From: an uncultured Bacteroidales bacterium
GTDB lineage: Bacteria; Bacteroidota; Bacteroidia; Bacteroidales; Paludibacteraceae
Reading direction: 5' to 3'
Assembly: GCA_903899865.1 (NCBI GenBank)
Contig: CAIUKZ010000531.1
Coordinates: 1-7,369, forward strand
DNA: 7,369 bases
Shown: positions 1 to 6,380 of the stretch, piece after piece
Position numbering within the stretch: the stretch's first letter is position 1
Layout: every line of letters begins with the position of its first letter
Program-made: the position numbers and the translations under genes
Notes under the pieces: model-generated
Told to the model about the DNA's origin: nothing
The model's input: the letters and a program-made list of their open reading frames with translations, nothing else
Databases searched by the model: none

Positions 1-66
1 GAAAGAACTTTTTTAGTCAATGAATTTCCTCATTTGAAAGAAACCATTGAACTATTCACACATTAA
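1..66 (+). CDS. 3' end of an unidentified protein (partial)
   Basis: Frame 1 is open from the first base and ends at TAA 64-66, giving 21 residues that begin ERTFLVNEF and end IELFTH. The mixed hydrophobic/charged composition and the 38-nt gap to the next same-strand gene fit the tail of a real gene cut by the window edge. No family can be recognised from 21 residues. It could be cotranscribed with the oxidoreductase gene downstream, because I see no terminator or promoter between them. Confidence 0.45.
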   Translation, partial: ERTFLVNEFPHLKETIELFTH

Positions 67-104
67 TAACCTGGTCTAACTCACGCTACGACCATCAATT
101 TTAC

Positions 105-974
105 ATGAAGAAAATACTAATAACTGGCGCAACCGGCAACATTGGAATGGATGTTATCAAACATTTATTCATGCAAAAAACTGAACATCAAATAATTGCC
201 GGCGTGAGAAATATCGAAAAAGCTAAACAGCTATTTAAAAACTACCCAAATCTGAACTATACACATTTCGATTTCGATGATCAGAATAGTTTCCAACAAT
301 CATTACACAACATTGACACAGTTTTTTTACTACGCCCACCTCATATTGACAATACCGACATCTATTTCAAACCATTAATACTGGAAATGAAAAGCAAAGG
401 TATTCGTAATGTGATATTCCTTTCGGTTCAAGGCGCTGAAAAAAGCAAGATTATTCCACATAATCGAATTGAAAAATTGATTGTCGAGCATCAACTCAAC
501 TACGTTTTCCTACGCCCAAGCTATTTTATGCAAAATCTCACTACTACTCTGTGGGAAGAGATACATAATAATCGATTAATATCACTACCAGCAGGTAATG
601 CACTTTTTAATTGGATTGATATTGACAATATTGCCGAAGTTGCAGCTATTGTGCTAAACCAACCAGTACAATATCAAAACCGTGCCATTGAACTGACAGG
701 ACACGAAAACTTAAATTTCAAAGAGGTGGTATCCATCATAAACCAACAAACTACCAACAAAATCAGCTACCAAAACCTTTCTCCATTCAAATTCTACTCA
801 CTAAAAGCCAAAGAAGGAATGGATAAAACAATGATACTAGTAATGATAATGTTACATTTCTTACCTCGATTTCAAAAGCCACCAGTCATCTCAGATGAGT
901 ACGAAAGAATTACTGGGAAAAAGCCAACAACTATTTCACAATTTGTAAGTCGAGAAATAAACAAATTGGATTAA
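105..974 (+). CDS. NmrA-like NAD(P)-binding oxidoreductase (atypical SDR)
   Basis: This 289-residue protein is a cytosolic Rossmann-fold protein of the atypical short-chain dehydrogenase group that contains NmrA and the quinone reductase YtfG/QOR2, which has about the same length. The dinucleotide-binding motif TGATGNIG lies at residues 7-14 after the first beta strand. Arg35 in AGVRN is placed to bind the NADP 2'-phosphate. FLSVQGA (about 105-111) and RPSYFMQN (137-144) are typical NmrA-family signatures, as is the segment WIDIDNIAEVAA (170-181). The classical SDR Tyr-x-x-x-Lys pair is not evident, as is usual in this group. Members are NADPH-dependent quinone or azo reductases or redox-sensing regulators, and the sequence does not say which. 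No signal peptide or membrane segment is seen. The ATG at 105 puts the Rossmann motif at the expected distance from the N terminus. Confidence 0.88.
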   Translation: MKKILITGATGNIGMDVIKHLFMQKTEHQIIAGVRNIEKAKQLFKNYPNLNYTHFDFDDQNSFQQSLHNIDTVFLLRPPHIDNTDIYFKPLILEMKSKGIRNVIFLSVQGAEKSKIIPHNRIEKLIVEHQLNYVFLRPSYFMQNLTTTLWEEIHNNRLISLPAGNALFNWIDIDNIAEVAAIVLNQPVQYQNRAIELTGHENLNFKEVVSIINQQTTNKISYQNLSPFKFYSLKAKEGMDKTMILVMIMLHFLPRFQKPPVISDEYERITGKKPTTISQFVSREINKLD

Positions 975-1072
975 AGTCCTTATTTGTATAATCTATGCTC
1001 TGAACATTTCATTCTCTGGCTGTGTTTTTTGTTTAAGTATTAACACCAACATTAATTAAAACATCAAGACAC

Positions 1073-1501
1073 ATGGAATTACACATCAATTATTTGGCAA
1101 TTCTAATTGCTGTTATAGCAAACTTTGTACTCGGTTTTGTATGGTACACACCTCTATTCGGTAAAGCATGGGGAAAAGAGATGGGCTATGACCCTGACAT
1201 GCAACCAGAAAAATCTGAAATGATGAAAGGGATGGTGTTTATGGTTATAGGAAATATTCTTTTTGCTTGGGTACTAGCACACAACATTGCCGCTTGGAGC
1301 TTTGTTCCTGGCATGGAAAAAATGAGCAATGTAAGCCAAGCTATCACCACAGCTATTTTCACGTGGCTTGGATTTTATGTGCCTGGAGAACTCGGAGCTA
1401 CGGTTTGGCAAAAAAACTCGTGGAAATTATTTGCTATTAACACCGGCTACCAGTTAGCTTCATTGTTGGTAGTAGCTTCTATTATAGTGTTTTGGAATTA
1501 A
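1073..1501 (+). CDS. DUF1761 family small membrane protein
   Basis: This 142-residue integral membrane protein has four likely transmembrane helices, at about 6-27, 52-70, 88-108 and 117-140. The segment GFVWYTPLFGKAW (21-33) is the hallmark of DUF1761, where the first helix ends in a W-Y-x-P-L-F-G-x-x-W motif. A short polar segment rich in Lys, Glu and Met (34-51) joins helices 1 and 2. The length is normal for the family. The function of the family is unknown, and nothing nearby points to one. It lies 98 nt after the oxidoreductase gene on the same strand, with no clear hairpin between them, so cotranscription is possible. I did not find a convincing -7 box directly upstream. Confidence 0.88.
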   Translation: MELHINYLAILIAVIANFVLGFVWYTPLFGKAWGKEMGYDPDMQPEKSEMMKGMVFMVIGNILFAWVLAHNIAAWSFVPGMEKMSNVSQAITTAIFTWLGFYVPGELGATVWQKNSWKLFAINTGYQLASLLVVASIIVFWN

Positions 1502-1606
1502 TTCACTCTATTTTCAACCAACAAAAGCAATCAGACCCACCAATTAACAATTATTAATCATGAAAAAGTCAAAACTGCAAATAAATATTAAATAATCAAT
1601 ACCACT

Positions 1607-1620
1607 TACAAATATTTGTA
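1607..1620. promoter_or_regulatory. Perfect 14-bp palindrome, candidate operator
   Basis: TACAAATATTTGTA equals its own reverse complement. It covers the TTTG (1615-1618) that serves as the -33 element of the promoter ending at 1647, so a dimeric regulator bound here would block sigma-factor access. The sequence shows the symmetry and the overlap. The operator role is inference, and AT-rich DNA gives such palindromes by chance more often than balanced DNA does. Confidence 0.4.
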
Positions 1621-1647
1621 TTTATAAAACTGAAATTTTTATATTTG
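1615..1647 (+). promoter_or_regulatory. Bacteroidota promoter upstream of the I42 inhibitor gene
   Basis: The -33 element TTTG (1615-1618) is separated by 21 nt from TATATTTG (1640-1647), a full match to the TAnnTTTG -7 consensus of Bacteroidota. Transcription would start near 1653, giving a 5' leader of about 210 nt before the ATG at 1863. Confidence 0.6.
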
Positions 1648-1711
1648 CAAACGACAATTAATGTGGACAAACAAAGTATTAATCACACAATAAATCCACT
1701 ATTTGTAAGTT

Positions 1712-1756
1712 ATTTATTCATTCAAAGCAATAAGAAGGGTTGCGAATGAAATAAAT
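1712..1756 (+). other. Leader hairpin upstream of the I42 inhibitor gene
   Basis: ATTTATTCATTC (1712-1723) pairs with GAATGAAATAAAT (1744-1756), leaving one unpaired A. Inside that stem, after an AAA bulge, GCAA (1727-1730) pairs with TTGC (1740-1743) around a purine-rich loop. No T-tract follows, so it does not resemble an intrinsic terminator. It lies within the predicted leader and could affect mRNA stability or translation. Confidence 0.4.
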
Positions 1757-1862
1757 CTAGAAGCAAATTCCAAGTCGATAATCAGCACATTTACGATTAG
1801 TAATTTCGCTTAAATATCACAAAAACTGATTCAAACAAACAATTATCAGAAATCGTTGTAGC

Positions 1863-2162
1863 ATGGAAAATCAAATAACACTAAGTACTATTGAGACTAA
1901 AATTGGGGAATCATTTGTAATTGATCTTAATTCTGATCCATCAAATGGTTATTCATGGAAGATTGAACAGTTGGATCAGTCGCTCATCAAGTTCATCAAA
2001 GAAGATTTCACACCCTGTGCTCAAGAGCTTGGCTCAGACATGATACAATCCCTTCACTTCATGTCCATTATGAAGGGCACTTCGTTCATTGAACTATCCT
2101 ATGAGCAAACGTGGGACAGCAATGACACCCATATACGAGCATTTAAGATTGAAATACACTAA
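1863..2162 (+). CDS. Chagasin-like (I42) cysteine peptidase inhibitor
   Basis: This 99-residue protein has the layout of the chagasin / inhibitor I42 family, beta-sandwich inhibitors that block papain-type cysteine peptidases with three loops. SDPSNGYSW (24-32) matches the first inhibitory loop, classically NPTTGY followed by W/F. A segment at 50-59 ending ELGSD sits where the glycine-rich second loop is expected. It is followed by the strand LHF and by KGTSFIELSYEQTW (71-84), which corresponds to the A-x-G-x-x-x-L-x-Y-x-R-P-W region carrying the third loop. The third loop reads QTW rather than RPW and the first is SDPSNGY, so key contacts are altered. No signal peptide is present, so the product should be cytosolic unless the start is misplaced. 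Family length (about 110 residues) fits. The match rests on motif recognition only. The gene stands alone, convergent with manA. Confidence 0.68.
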   Translation: MENQITLSTIETKIGESFVIDLNSDPSNGYSWKIEQLDQSLIKFIKEDFTPCAQELGSDMIQSLHFMSIMKGTSFIELSYEQTWDSNDTHIRAFKIEIH

Positions 2163-2296
2163 AAAAACGGGGCTAGTTTAATTGTACCAACAGAAATAAG
2201 AGCTGACTTCCGTGATTCGTGCGTTGTAATATAAAAACTTCGAATGATTATTTCGTGTTATGTGAGCTGAACGCACATTACAGCTAAAAAAAATCA
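2163..2296. other. Convergent intergenic region with nested inverted repeats
   Basis: This 134-nt gap lies between the 3' ends of the inhibitor gene and manA. CGTGCGTT (2218-2225) is complementary to AACGCACA (2270-2277) at a distance of 44 nt, and AGCTG (2265-2269) is complementary to CAGCT (2281-2285). Neither has a T-tract on the proper side for an intrinsic terminator of either gene. No ORF is supported. Confidence 0.3.
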
Positions 2297-3268
2297 CTAC
2301 GAAATATACACTTCAAGCAGTCGACATTCACTTTCAGGATAGAAACTCAATTCATCAATACATGCTGGTATTAACACAGTCTCCCCTTTACTTACAATGA
2401 GTTTCTCACCATTATAATCAATCAAAAAACCGCCATCCACACACATATAGACCACAAAAGATGGAATGGATGTATAATGCCTTGTCAGTGGCTGATCAAA
2501 CACCATTAAATTGGTTGTAAAAAAATCAGATTGCACCAATGGTGTCACTTGATTCATCAATGCTGAATAGGGTACCTTGGATTGAACTACCACCTCATAC
2601 TTAATCACATCCAGCGCCAAATCGGTGTGCAACTCACGCTCTACACCATTTTCATCTTTTCTATTATAATCAAAAATTCGATAAGTCAAATCACTGGTCT
2701 GCTGTATTTCTGCAAGCACAATCCCCTTACCTATGGCATGAACTGTTCCTGCCGGAATGTAAATCACATCTCCTTTCTCAACATTAACTCTTCTAAGCAA
2801 ACCATCAACCGTCCCAGCCTCTAAACATCTAAGATACTCATCTTGAGAACATTCCTTATTGAAACCCAAAGTGAGTTGTGCATTCTCTTCGGATTCCAAC
2901 ACATACCACATCTCAGTTTTCCCAAACTGACCGTGTCTTTCGTATGCCACTTCATCATTTGGATGTACTTGAATAGATAGTGTGTCATTGGCGTCTATCA
3001 ACTTAAACAATAGCGGAAACTGAACTCCAAATTGATCAAACACCTCATCGCCAACCAGCTCACCCATATAAACCTCAATCAGCTCCTCGAGTGTATTGCC
3101 TGCCAAAAAACCGTTTACAACTATGGATGGATCACTTTCGAGTCCTGACAATTCATAGCTTTCTCCTAAAAACAAGGAGGTGGAAGCCTTGCTGAATAAG
3201 GAATTCAACTTGGTTCCACCCCATATTTTATCTTTCAGTATTGGCTCAAACTTCAATGGATACAACAT
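2297..3268 (-). CDS. manA: Class I mannose-6-phosphate isomerase (phosphomannose isomerase)
   Basis: This zinc enzyme interconverts mannose 6-phosphate and fructose 6-phosphate in the cytosol. It links glycolysis to GDP-mannose and glycan synthesis, or lets mannose be used as a carbon source. The protein is 323 residues when started at the ATG at 3268, a normal length for short bacterial class I enzymes. The start motif LKFEPILKDKIWGG (4-17) is typical. The cupin zinc ligands are visible as Gln100 and His102 in SIQVHPND, Glu119 in GKTEMWYV and His177 in PAGTVHAIG. The catalytic Arg197 sits in TYRIFDYNR. The frame extends nine codons upstream to a TTG at 3295, but that extension (MLIINFKLL) is AT-rich leader, and the ATG start matches homologues. 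The stop is TAG. It is the last gene of the nucleotidyltransferase-galE-manA cluster, 142 nt after galE. That gap shows no clear -7 box, so cotranscription is likely but not shown. Confidence 0.93.
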   Translation of the reverse strand: MLYPLKFEPILKDKIWGGTKLNSLFSKASTSLFLGESYELSGLESDPSIVVNGFLAGNTLEELIEVYMGELVGDEVFDQFGVQFPLLFKLIDANDTLSIQVHPNDEVAYERHGQFGKTEMWYVLESEENAQLTLGFNKECSQDEYLRCLEAGTVDGLLRRVNVEKGDVIYIPAGTVHAIGKGIVLAEIQQTSDLTYRIFDYNRKDENGVERELHTDLALDVIKYEVVVQSKVPYSALMNQVTPLVQSDFFTTNLMVFDQPLTRHYTSIPSFVVYMCVDGGFLIDYNGEKLIVSKGETVLIPACIDELSFYPESECRLLEVYIS

Positions 3269-3410
3269 CAATAATTTAAAATTAATAATTAACAATTAAT
3301 CAGGCAGTTACTGGCATTTAATTTCAAACACCATAGAATTGACACAGATAGAAAACTAAAAACTGAACAATAATTCTCCACCCAATCAAACAGGAAATGG
3401 ATTCTGAAGT

Positions 3411-4445
3411 TTAGTCAATTTTAGATCGTTGAGCATAATTCTGCTCCCAAGCCCAAGCGCTACGAAGCGTTTCTTCCACAGTTTCGGTGGCTTTCCATCC
3501 CAACTCATTATTAGCAAATGAAGGTTCAGCCCACACTTTTTCAATATCACCCTCTCTACGAGCTACCAATTTATATGGAATTTTCACCCCATTCACTTGC
3601 TCGAAAGTTCTAATAATCTCCAACACTGACAATCCACGACCTGTGCCCAAATTAAACGTTTCGACAGATGATTTGGTTCGATTATCTAACATTCTTTGCA
3701 CTGCAATGACGTGCGCTTTAGCCAAATCAACCACATGAATATAATCGCGTATGCACGAACCATCTGGCGTATTATAATCATCACCAAACACTTGCAACTC
3801 CTTGCGCAATCCAATAGCAGTTTGGGTAACAAAAGGAAGTAGGTTGTTAGGCACTCCGTTAGGCAACTCACCTATTTCGGCTGACGCATGAGCACCTATG
3901 GGGTTAAAGTAACGAAGAATAATACTTTTTGTAGATGCATTAGAATGAATTGTATCACGAATAATCTCCTCACCTATTTGTTTGGTATTGCCATAGGGCG
4001 ACAATGCTGGTTTAATAGGAGCATCCTCTGTCACTGGAAGCACATCTGGCTGACCGTAAACGGTGCATGAGGATGAAAACACAAGATTTTGTACTTTATG
4101 AATGGGCATTAATTCTAACAAATTGACAAGAGAAACTAGATTGTTTCGATAATAAAGCAGTGGTTTTTCAACCGACTCACCTACCGCTTTGCTTGCAGCG
4201 AAATGAATAATAGCCACTATATCGCTATGTTTCTCAAACATTCTGTCCATGCTCACATAATCAACACAGTCGATATTTTCAAACACAGGTCGTATTCCTG
4301 TTATCTTCTCAATACCAGACAATACTTCAACATTGGAATTTGATAAATTATCTACGACAACTACTTCAAATCCTACTTTTTGCAATTCAACAACTGTATG
4401 AGAACCAATGTAGCCGATACCTCCTGTTACTAATATTTTTGCCAT
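3411..4445 (-). CDS. galE: UDP-glucose 4-epimerase (GalE)
   Basis: This NAD-dependent extended-SDR enzyme interconverts UDP-glucose and UDP-galactose in the Leloir pathway and supplies UDP-galactose for glycans. It is 344 residues, close to the 338 of the E. coli enzyme. The NAD-binding motif TGGIGYIGSH lies at 7-16, with Asp32 (VVDNLSNS) positioned for the adenosine ribose. FSSSCTVYG (123-131) contributes the catalytic Ser/Thr, and SPYGNTK (149-155) gives catalytic Tyr151 and Lys155. RYFNPIGAH (178-186) and ARREGD (295-300) are typical substrate-side motifs. The residue aligned with E. coli Tyr299, which limits the sugar pocket, is Val304 in IEKVWAEPS; a small residue there can allow UDP-N-acetylhexosamines. 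The gene starts 67 nt after the nucleotidyltransferase stop, and a strong inverted repeat lies in that gap. Confidence 0.95.
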   Translation of the reverse strand: MAKILVTGGIGYIGSHTVVELQKVGFEVVVVDNLSNSNVEVLSGIEKITGIRPVFENIDCVDYVSMDRMFEKHSDIVAIIHFAASKAVGESVEKPLLYYRNNLVSLVNLLELMPIHKVQNLVFSSSCTVYGQPDVLPVTEDAPIKPALSPYGNTKQIGEEIIRDTIHSNASTKSIILRYFNPIGAHASAEIGELPNGVPNNLLPFVTQTAIGLRKELQVFGDDYNTPDGSCIRDYIHVVDLAKAHVIAVQRMLDNRTKSSVETFNLGTGRGLSVLEIIRTFEQVNGVKIPYKLVARREGDIEKVWAEPSFANNELGWKATETVEETLRSAWAWEQNYAQRSKID

Positions 4446-4460
4446 ATCTATGATATAAAA

Positions 4461-4494
4461 TTAGCAATTGATCCAAATGAAGACCAATTGCTAA
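4461..4494 (-). terminator. Perfect 10-bp inverted repeat between nucleotidyltransferase gene and galE
   Basis: TTAGCAATTG (4461-4470) and CAATTGCTAA (4485-4494) are exact reverse complements around a 14-nt loop. Read on the - strand, the second arm runs into TTTTATA, so the structure resembles a weak intrinsic terminator or attenuator. It lies after the nucleotidyltransferase stop and just before the galE start. The stem is AT-rich (three G/C pairs in ten), so termination would be partial at most. Its other possible role is as an mRNA-stabilising 3' end for the upstream gene. Confidence 0.5.
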
Positions 4495-4512
4495 AATGTG
4501 AAATTATAACGA

Positions 4513-5421
4513 TTAATTATTAAACAAATTCTTCGGATACACTCCTTTACGAATGAGTTCGTTGATTTTCAACACCACCTGAGGACGGTCTTCGGCATAA
4601 GTCACTCCAAACCATTTGGATGGGGTATCAAGCACTTTGCAACTTGCTTTTCCTTGAACAATTAACTCATTTACTGCAAGCGGAATGTAAAATTCAGATT
4701 TCAACTTTTGACCATGCTCTGCAAGAAAATCTTTGAAAAACGCTAAAGAGTAATCAAAATAATCGGGTGTAAAGCCCCACATATTCATTGACACTGGCGT
4801 GTTGGCTGGTATAGCTACTTCTTCGCCTTTTTCATCTAAGAAATTTATTTTTCCACCTTTTTCTTCGATATGTGTACGCTCTACCACATTTAGCAACAAT
4901 CCATTTTCATCCACCACACACACACCACGGCTCACAGCACCACTTTCTGACAAAGTATTGCCTACATGATAGCCCACCATACAATATTCATTGGACTTAC
5001 CAGCCACGCTCTTCAAAAAGTCTGCAAGCACAGCAAAGGACTCTTGACCATAAAAATCATCAGCATTGATTACTGCAAATGGCTCTTTGATAGCATCTTT
5101 ACCCATCAACACAGCATGATTCGTTCCCCAAGGTTTTTCACGCTCAGGTGTATAACTACATCCCTCTGGAACATTAGAGATTTCTTGAAACACCAAGTCT
5201 GTTTCTATCAAACCTTTAAATTTATCAAGCACTACATCCCTGAAGTCTTTTTCAAATGAGGGACGAATAACAAAAACTATTTTTCCAAAACCAGCTTTGA
5301 TGGCATCATAGATAGAGTAATCCATGATTGTTTCACCATTGGGGCCAAGTCCATCTAACTGTTTCAAACCGCCATAACGGCTCCCCATTCCTGCTGCTAA
5401 TACAAATAAAGTTGGTTTCAT
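4513..5421 (-). CDS. Sugar-phosphate nucleotidyltransferase
   Basis: This 302-residue cytosolic enzyme should transfer a nucleotide from an NTP to a sugar 1-phosphate to make an NDP-sugar and pyrophosphate. The N-terminal signature VLAAGMGSRYGGLKQL (7-22) is the NTP-binding loop (G-x-G-x-R...K) of the NTP_transferase fold. PWGTNHAV (97-104) matches the base/ribose-contacting P-x-G-T-x-x-A motif. INADDFYG (118-125) carries the metal-binding aspartates. VVERTH (179-184), MNMWGF (212-217) and KWFGVTY (269-275) match the sugar-binding half. It differs from GalU and RmlA in lacking their L-P-x-x-K-x-x-P-K-E-M motif; KQLDGLGPNGETIMDYS marks a branch I recall as common in Bacteroidota, with no settled substrate known to me. 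It is the first gene of the cluster with galE and manA, which suggests hexose-1-phosphate activation. It follows a long leader with hairpins and has no close same-strand neighbour upstream. Confidence 0.85.
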   Translation of the reverse strand: MKPTLFVLAAGMGSRYGGLKQLDGLGPNGETIMDYSIYDAIKAGFGKIVFVIRPSFEKDFRDVVLDKFKGLIETDLVFQEISNVPEGCSYTPEREKPWGTNHAVLMGKDAIKEPFAVINADDFYGQESFAVLADFLKSVAGKSNEYCMVGYHVGNTLSESGAVSRGVCVVDENGLLLNVVERTHIEEKGGKINFLDEKGEEVAIPANTPVSMNMWGFTPDYFDYSLAFFKDFLAEHGQKLKSEFYIPLAVNELIVQGKASCKVLDTPSKWFGVTYAEDRPQVVLKINELIRKGVYPKNLFNN

Positions 5422-5452
5422 CTGTTTATAATTTAATTTTTAGTTGTCTAAT

Positions 5453-5514
5453 AGTTTGTCCCGACTTAACGGGAGAACTCTCATGACTAATTTGAATCAT
5501 GACCCTGTGGGTCA
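5453..5514 (-). repeat. Two adjacent leader hairpins upstream of the nucleotidyltransferase gene
   Basis: The first hairpin pairs TCCCG (5459-5463) with CGGGA (5470-5474), and its outer pairing is AGTT (5453-5456) with AACT (5476-5479). The second pairs TGACCC (5500-5505) with GGGTCA (5509-5514) around a 3-nt loop. CATGACC (5498-5504) can instead pair with GGTCATG (5530-5536), which would compete with the second hairpin. These GC-rich arms stand out from the AT-rich leader and lie 32 to 115 nt before the start codon. Confidence 0.4.
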
Positions 5515-5561
5515 AAATGGATTAAATTTGGTCATGGTCGTTACTTGTGTTTATTATTACG

Positions 5562-5580
5562 CCCTAGCCCCCGAATAGGG
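5562..5580. repeat. C-rich inverted repeat CCCTA...TAGGG
   Basis: CCCTA (5562-5566) and TAGGG (5576-5580) flank a C-rich loop, making an island of high GC in an AT-rich intergenic region. Its composition suggests a dispersed intergenic repeat or a relic terminator. Neither can be established from one copy. Confidence 0.3.
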
Positions 5581-5764
5581 AAAAAGGAAGAAGTTTGTAC
5601 TTTACAATCACACCCCTGTGTGTCCATTTTTTGGAACATGAGTGTTTCATCTCTACAGATATTTCAGTCTACAAAAACACCTCTGAAAGTTGGCACAGGC
5701 AAACTAGCTCGGCTTAATCATCACCATGAATGAGCATGGACTTAAATAGTTTGGAATTGATTCG

Positions 5765-5772
5765 CAAAGTTA
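5765..5772 (-). promoter_or_regulatory. Candidate -7 box for the nucleotidyltransferase-galE-manA cluster
   Basis: On the - strand the sequence reads TAACTTTG followed by CG, a full match to TAnnTTTG. Upstream only weak T-rich -33 matches are seen (TTTT at 17 nt and TTTC at 23 nt), so the call rests on the -7 box. Transcription would start near 5758 and give a leader of about 335 nt. Confidence 0.4.
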
Positions 5773-5894
5773 ATGAATTGTTTGGAAAACTGAAATTAAT
5801 ATTCATTCATTTTCTGCATGATTGTGCTAATAAATGTATAGACTGTTAAATCATCTGCTAAGGATTTAAATTGTTGAAAACTCATTAGATATAT

Positions 5895-5926
5895 TTTGAG
5901 ATTTTTATTCTAAAATACTATCTTTG
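5895..5926 (+). promoter_or_regulatory. Bacteroidota promoter for the DUF5715-like gene
   Basis: TTTG (5895-5898) is followed after 20 nt by TATCTTTG (5919-5926), matching both the -33 and -7 elements. Transcription would start near 5932, only about 14 nt before the ATG at 5946, so the leader is very short. The gene therefore still has a good promoter despite its internal stop. Confidence 0.65.
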
Positions 5927-5945
5927 CCATATTACACCGAAACGA

Positions 5946-6380
5946 ATGAAGAAATACATCTACATATCCATATCCATACTTACTGTATTAATTACGGGAT
6001 TTACCCTCATCAATCTACCAGACGCTGACCTAGAAACAATTCCTAAAACTAACTTCTCTTCTTGCGATCATGTTAAAAATTCGTTTCCACCTGTCACACC
6101 TTCAGACAAATTCAATGACTTGAACTGGGAGCATCTGGTACATGCCAAACACAACGGAATCAAAACACCATTTGCTTGTGATAGTGACTTGACAGCCAAT
6201 ATTGACAACTTGGTAAAAAAGTCAGTGGTGATTAAAGTGACTGAAAATAAATTTTATCAAATCAAAGAACTGACTTACTCACATCCATATCTTATACCCG
6301 AAGCTGTTGACATGCTAAATGAAATAGGCTACCGGTTTCAAAAAGCGATGGAGGAAAAGCATCAAAACCATTTCAAATAA
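5946..6380 (+). CDS. Translatable 5' portion of the DUF5715-like gene
   Basis: This is what ribosomes would make without readthrough: 144 residues with an N-terminal hydrophobic segment (about 4-23) suggesting export or membrane anchoring. There is no lipobox cysteine; Cys40 lies too far in. The chain ends KHQNHFK, at the point where the family continues into a strand with the consensus (I/V)-T-S-x-L-R-T. The product would contain only the N-terminal half and none of the metal-site residues. It is listed separately because automatic annotation would likely call it an intact hypothetical gene. The rest (6381-6677) includes an ATG at 6468 that could be miscalled as a second small gene. Confidence 0.5.
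   Translation: MKKYIYISISILTVLITGFTLINLPDADLETIPKTNFSSCDHVKNSFPPVTPSDKFNDLNWEHLVHAKHNGIKTPFACDSDLTANIDNLVKKSVVIKVTENKFYQIKELTYSHPYLIPEAVDMLNEIGYRFQKAMEEKHQNHFK

Larger units (their letters stand above)
1502..1862. other. 361-nt intergenic region: promoter and structured leader
   Basis: No gene is supported here. The longest + strand reading frames starting with ATG are only about ten codons (for example from 1560). The region is strongly AT-rich. It holds a Bacteroidota-type promoter at 1615-1647, a 14-bp palindrome at 1607-1620 and a long imperfect hairpin at 1712-1756. These suggest a leader of about 210 nt for the downstream inhibitor gene, or possibly an independent small RNA. Confidence 0.6.
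5422..5945. other. 524-nt divergent intergenic region: two promoters and several small hairpins
   Basis: No coding sequence is convincing. The left two thirds would be the 5' leader of the nucleotidyltransferase gene (- strand). It contains hairpins at 5453-5479 and 5500-5514, a C-rich repeat at 5562-5580, CACAC/GTGTG at 5609-5622 and CCATG/CATGG at 5724-5739. The right part has a 7-bp inverted repeat, TTAAATC (5846-5852) with GATTTAA (5863-5869), just upstream of the + strand promoter at 5895-5926. The largest + strand frame (5545-5733) has no family resemblance and runs through the hairpins. Confidence 0.55.

Noticed and set aside
1560..1595. Eleven-codon frame starting MKKSK
   Set aside because: It is too short, and it lies before the mapped promoter elements in AT-rich spacer.
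2582..2824. + strand 80-codon frame inside manA
   Set aside because: It is a shadow of the strongly supported manA frame on the other strand. The frames at 3487-3738, 3686-3871, 3888-4070, 4872-5069 and 4966-5259 are the same kind of shadow.
3269..3295. Nine-codon upstream extension of manA to a TTG start
   Set aside because: The extension is translated AT-rich leader. The ATG at 3268 gives the family-typical N terminus.
3281..3300. AATTAACAATTA shared with position 1542-1553
   Set aside because: Low-complexity AT-rich sequence, expected by chance in this background and not evidence of a repeat family.
5564..5650. - strand 28-codon frame in the nucleotidyltransferase leader (starts MKHSCSKKW)
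   Set aside because: It is very short, ends inside the C-rich repeat and has no family resemblance. A leader peptide cannot be excluded but is not supported.
5545..5733. + strand 62-codon frame in the divergent intergenic region
   Set aside because: It has no domain or sensible composition, runs over hairpins and the C-rich repeat, and has no promoter or start context.
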